This document shows positions 5,975-5,977 of a stretch of 5,977 bases of DNA, piece after piece; the first letter of the stretch is position 1; each line of letters starts with the position of its first letter. The position numbers and the translations under genes were made by a program. Location of the stretch: the NCBI GenBank assembly GCA_015494815.1, contig WGAK01000140.1, forward strand, positions 1 to 5,977. The letters are read 5' to 3'. A model generated the notes under the pieces. The model saw nothing but the letters and a program-made list of their open reading frames with translations, did not search any database and was not told the DNA's origin. The stretch comes from Anaerolineales bacterium (lineage in GTDB: Bacteria; Chloroflexota; Anaerolineae; Anaerolineales; DRMV01).

Positions 5975-5977
5975 CCC

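Overview
The window is a gene-dense, very GC-rich piece of bacterial chromosome. It holds four complete genes and no sign of phage, insertion sequence, CRISPR or RNA genes. The third positions are almost all G or C. The glutamate dehydrogenase has wording typical of thermophilic hexameric enzymes (PAPDVYTN, GRNDATARGG), and the histidinol dehydrogenase reads IDGLAGPTE where IDSLAGPSE is more usual. Together with the short degenerate tandem repeats between genes, this suggests a Chloroflexota-like thermophile or moderate thermophile. The taxonomic placement is inference, not proof.

Layout. Bases 1-351 are non-coding: three consecutive short-period tandem arrays (10-86, 93-120, 131-218) lead into a sigma70-like promoter (TATAAT at 253-258) and a strong ribosome binding site. 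gdhA follows on the plus strand (352-1605). A strong hairpin at 1618-1647 separates it from a convergent minus-strand pair. That pair is transcribed from right to left: pcm (protein-L-isoaspartate O-methyltransferase, 4474 to 3812), then 44 bases later a DUF255/YyaL-type thioredoxin-domain protein (3767 to 1674). A 156-base divergent intergenic region (4475-4630) carries a promoter for pcm, overlapped by an 18-base inverted repeat, and a probable promoter for hisD. hisD (4631-5974, plus strand) ends three bases before the window does.

How the genes relate. gdhA links 2-oxoglutarate and ammonia to glutamate, and hisD completes histidine synthesis, so both belong to amino-acid and nitrogen metabolism but are separate units. 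pcm and the DUF255 gene look like one operon. Pcm repairs aged aspartyl/asparaginyl residues; the DUF255 protein pairs a CxxC thioredoxin-like domain with an alpha/alpha-barrel-like domain and has no settled function. A shared role in protein maintenance is a reasonable guess only.

The features most worth a second look are the compound repeat block, the operator-like inverted repeat at the pcm promoter, and the complete absence of GATC (also AGCT and CTAG) from the window. I found no evidence of a new multi-gene system.
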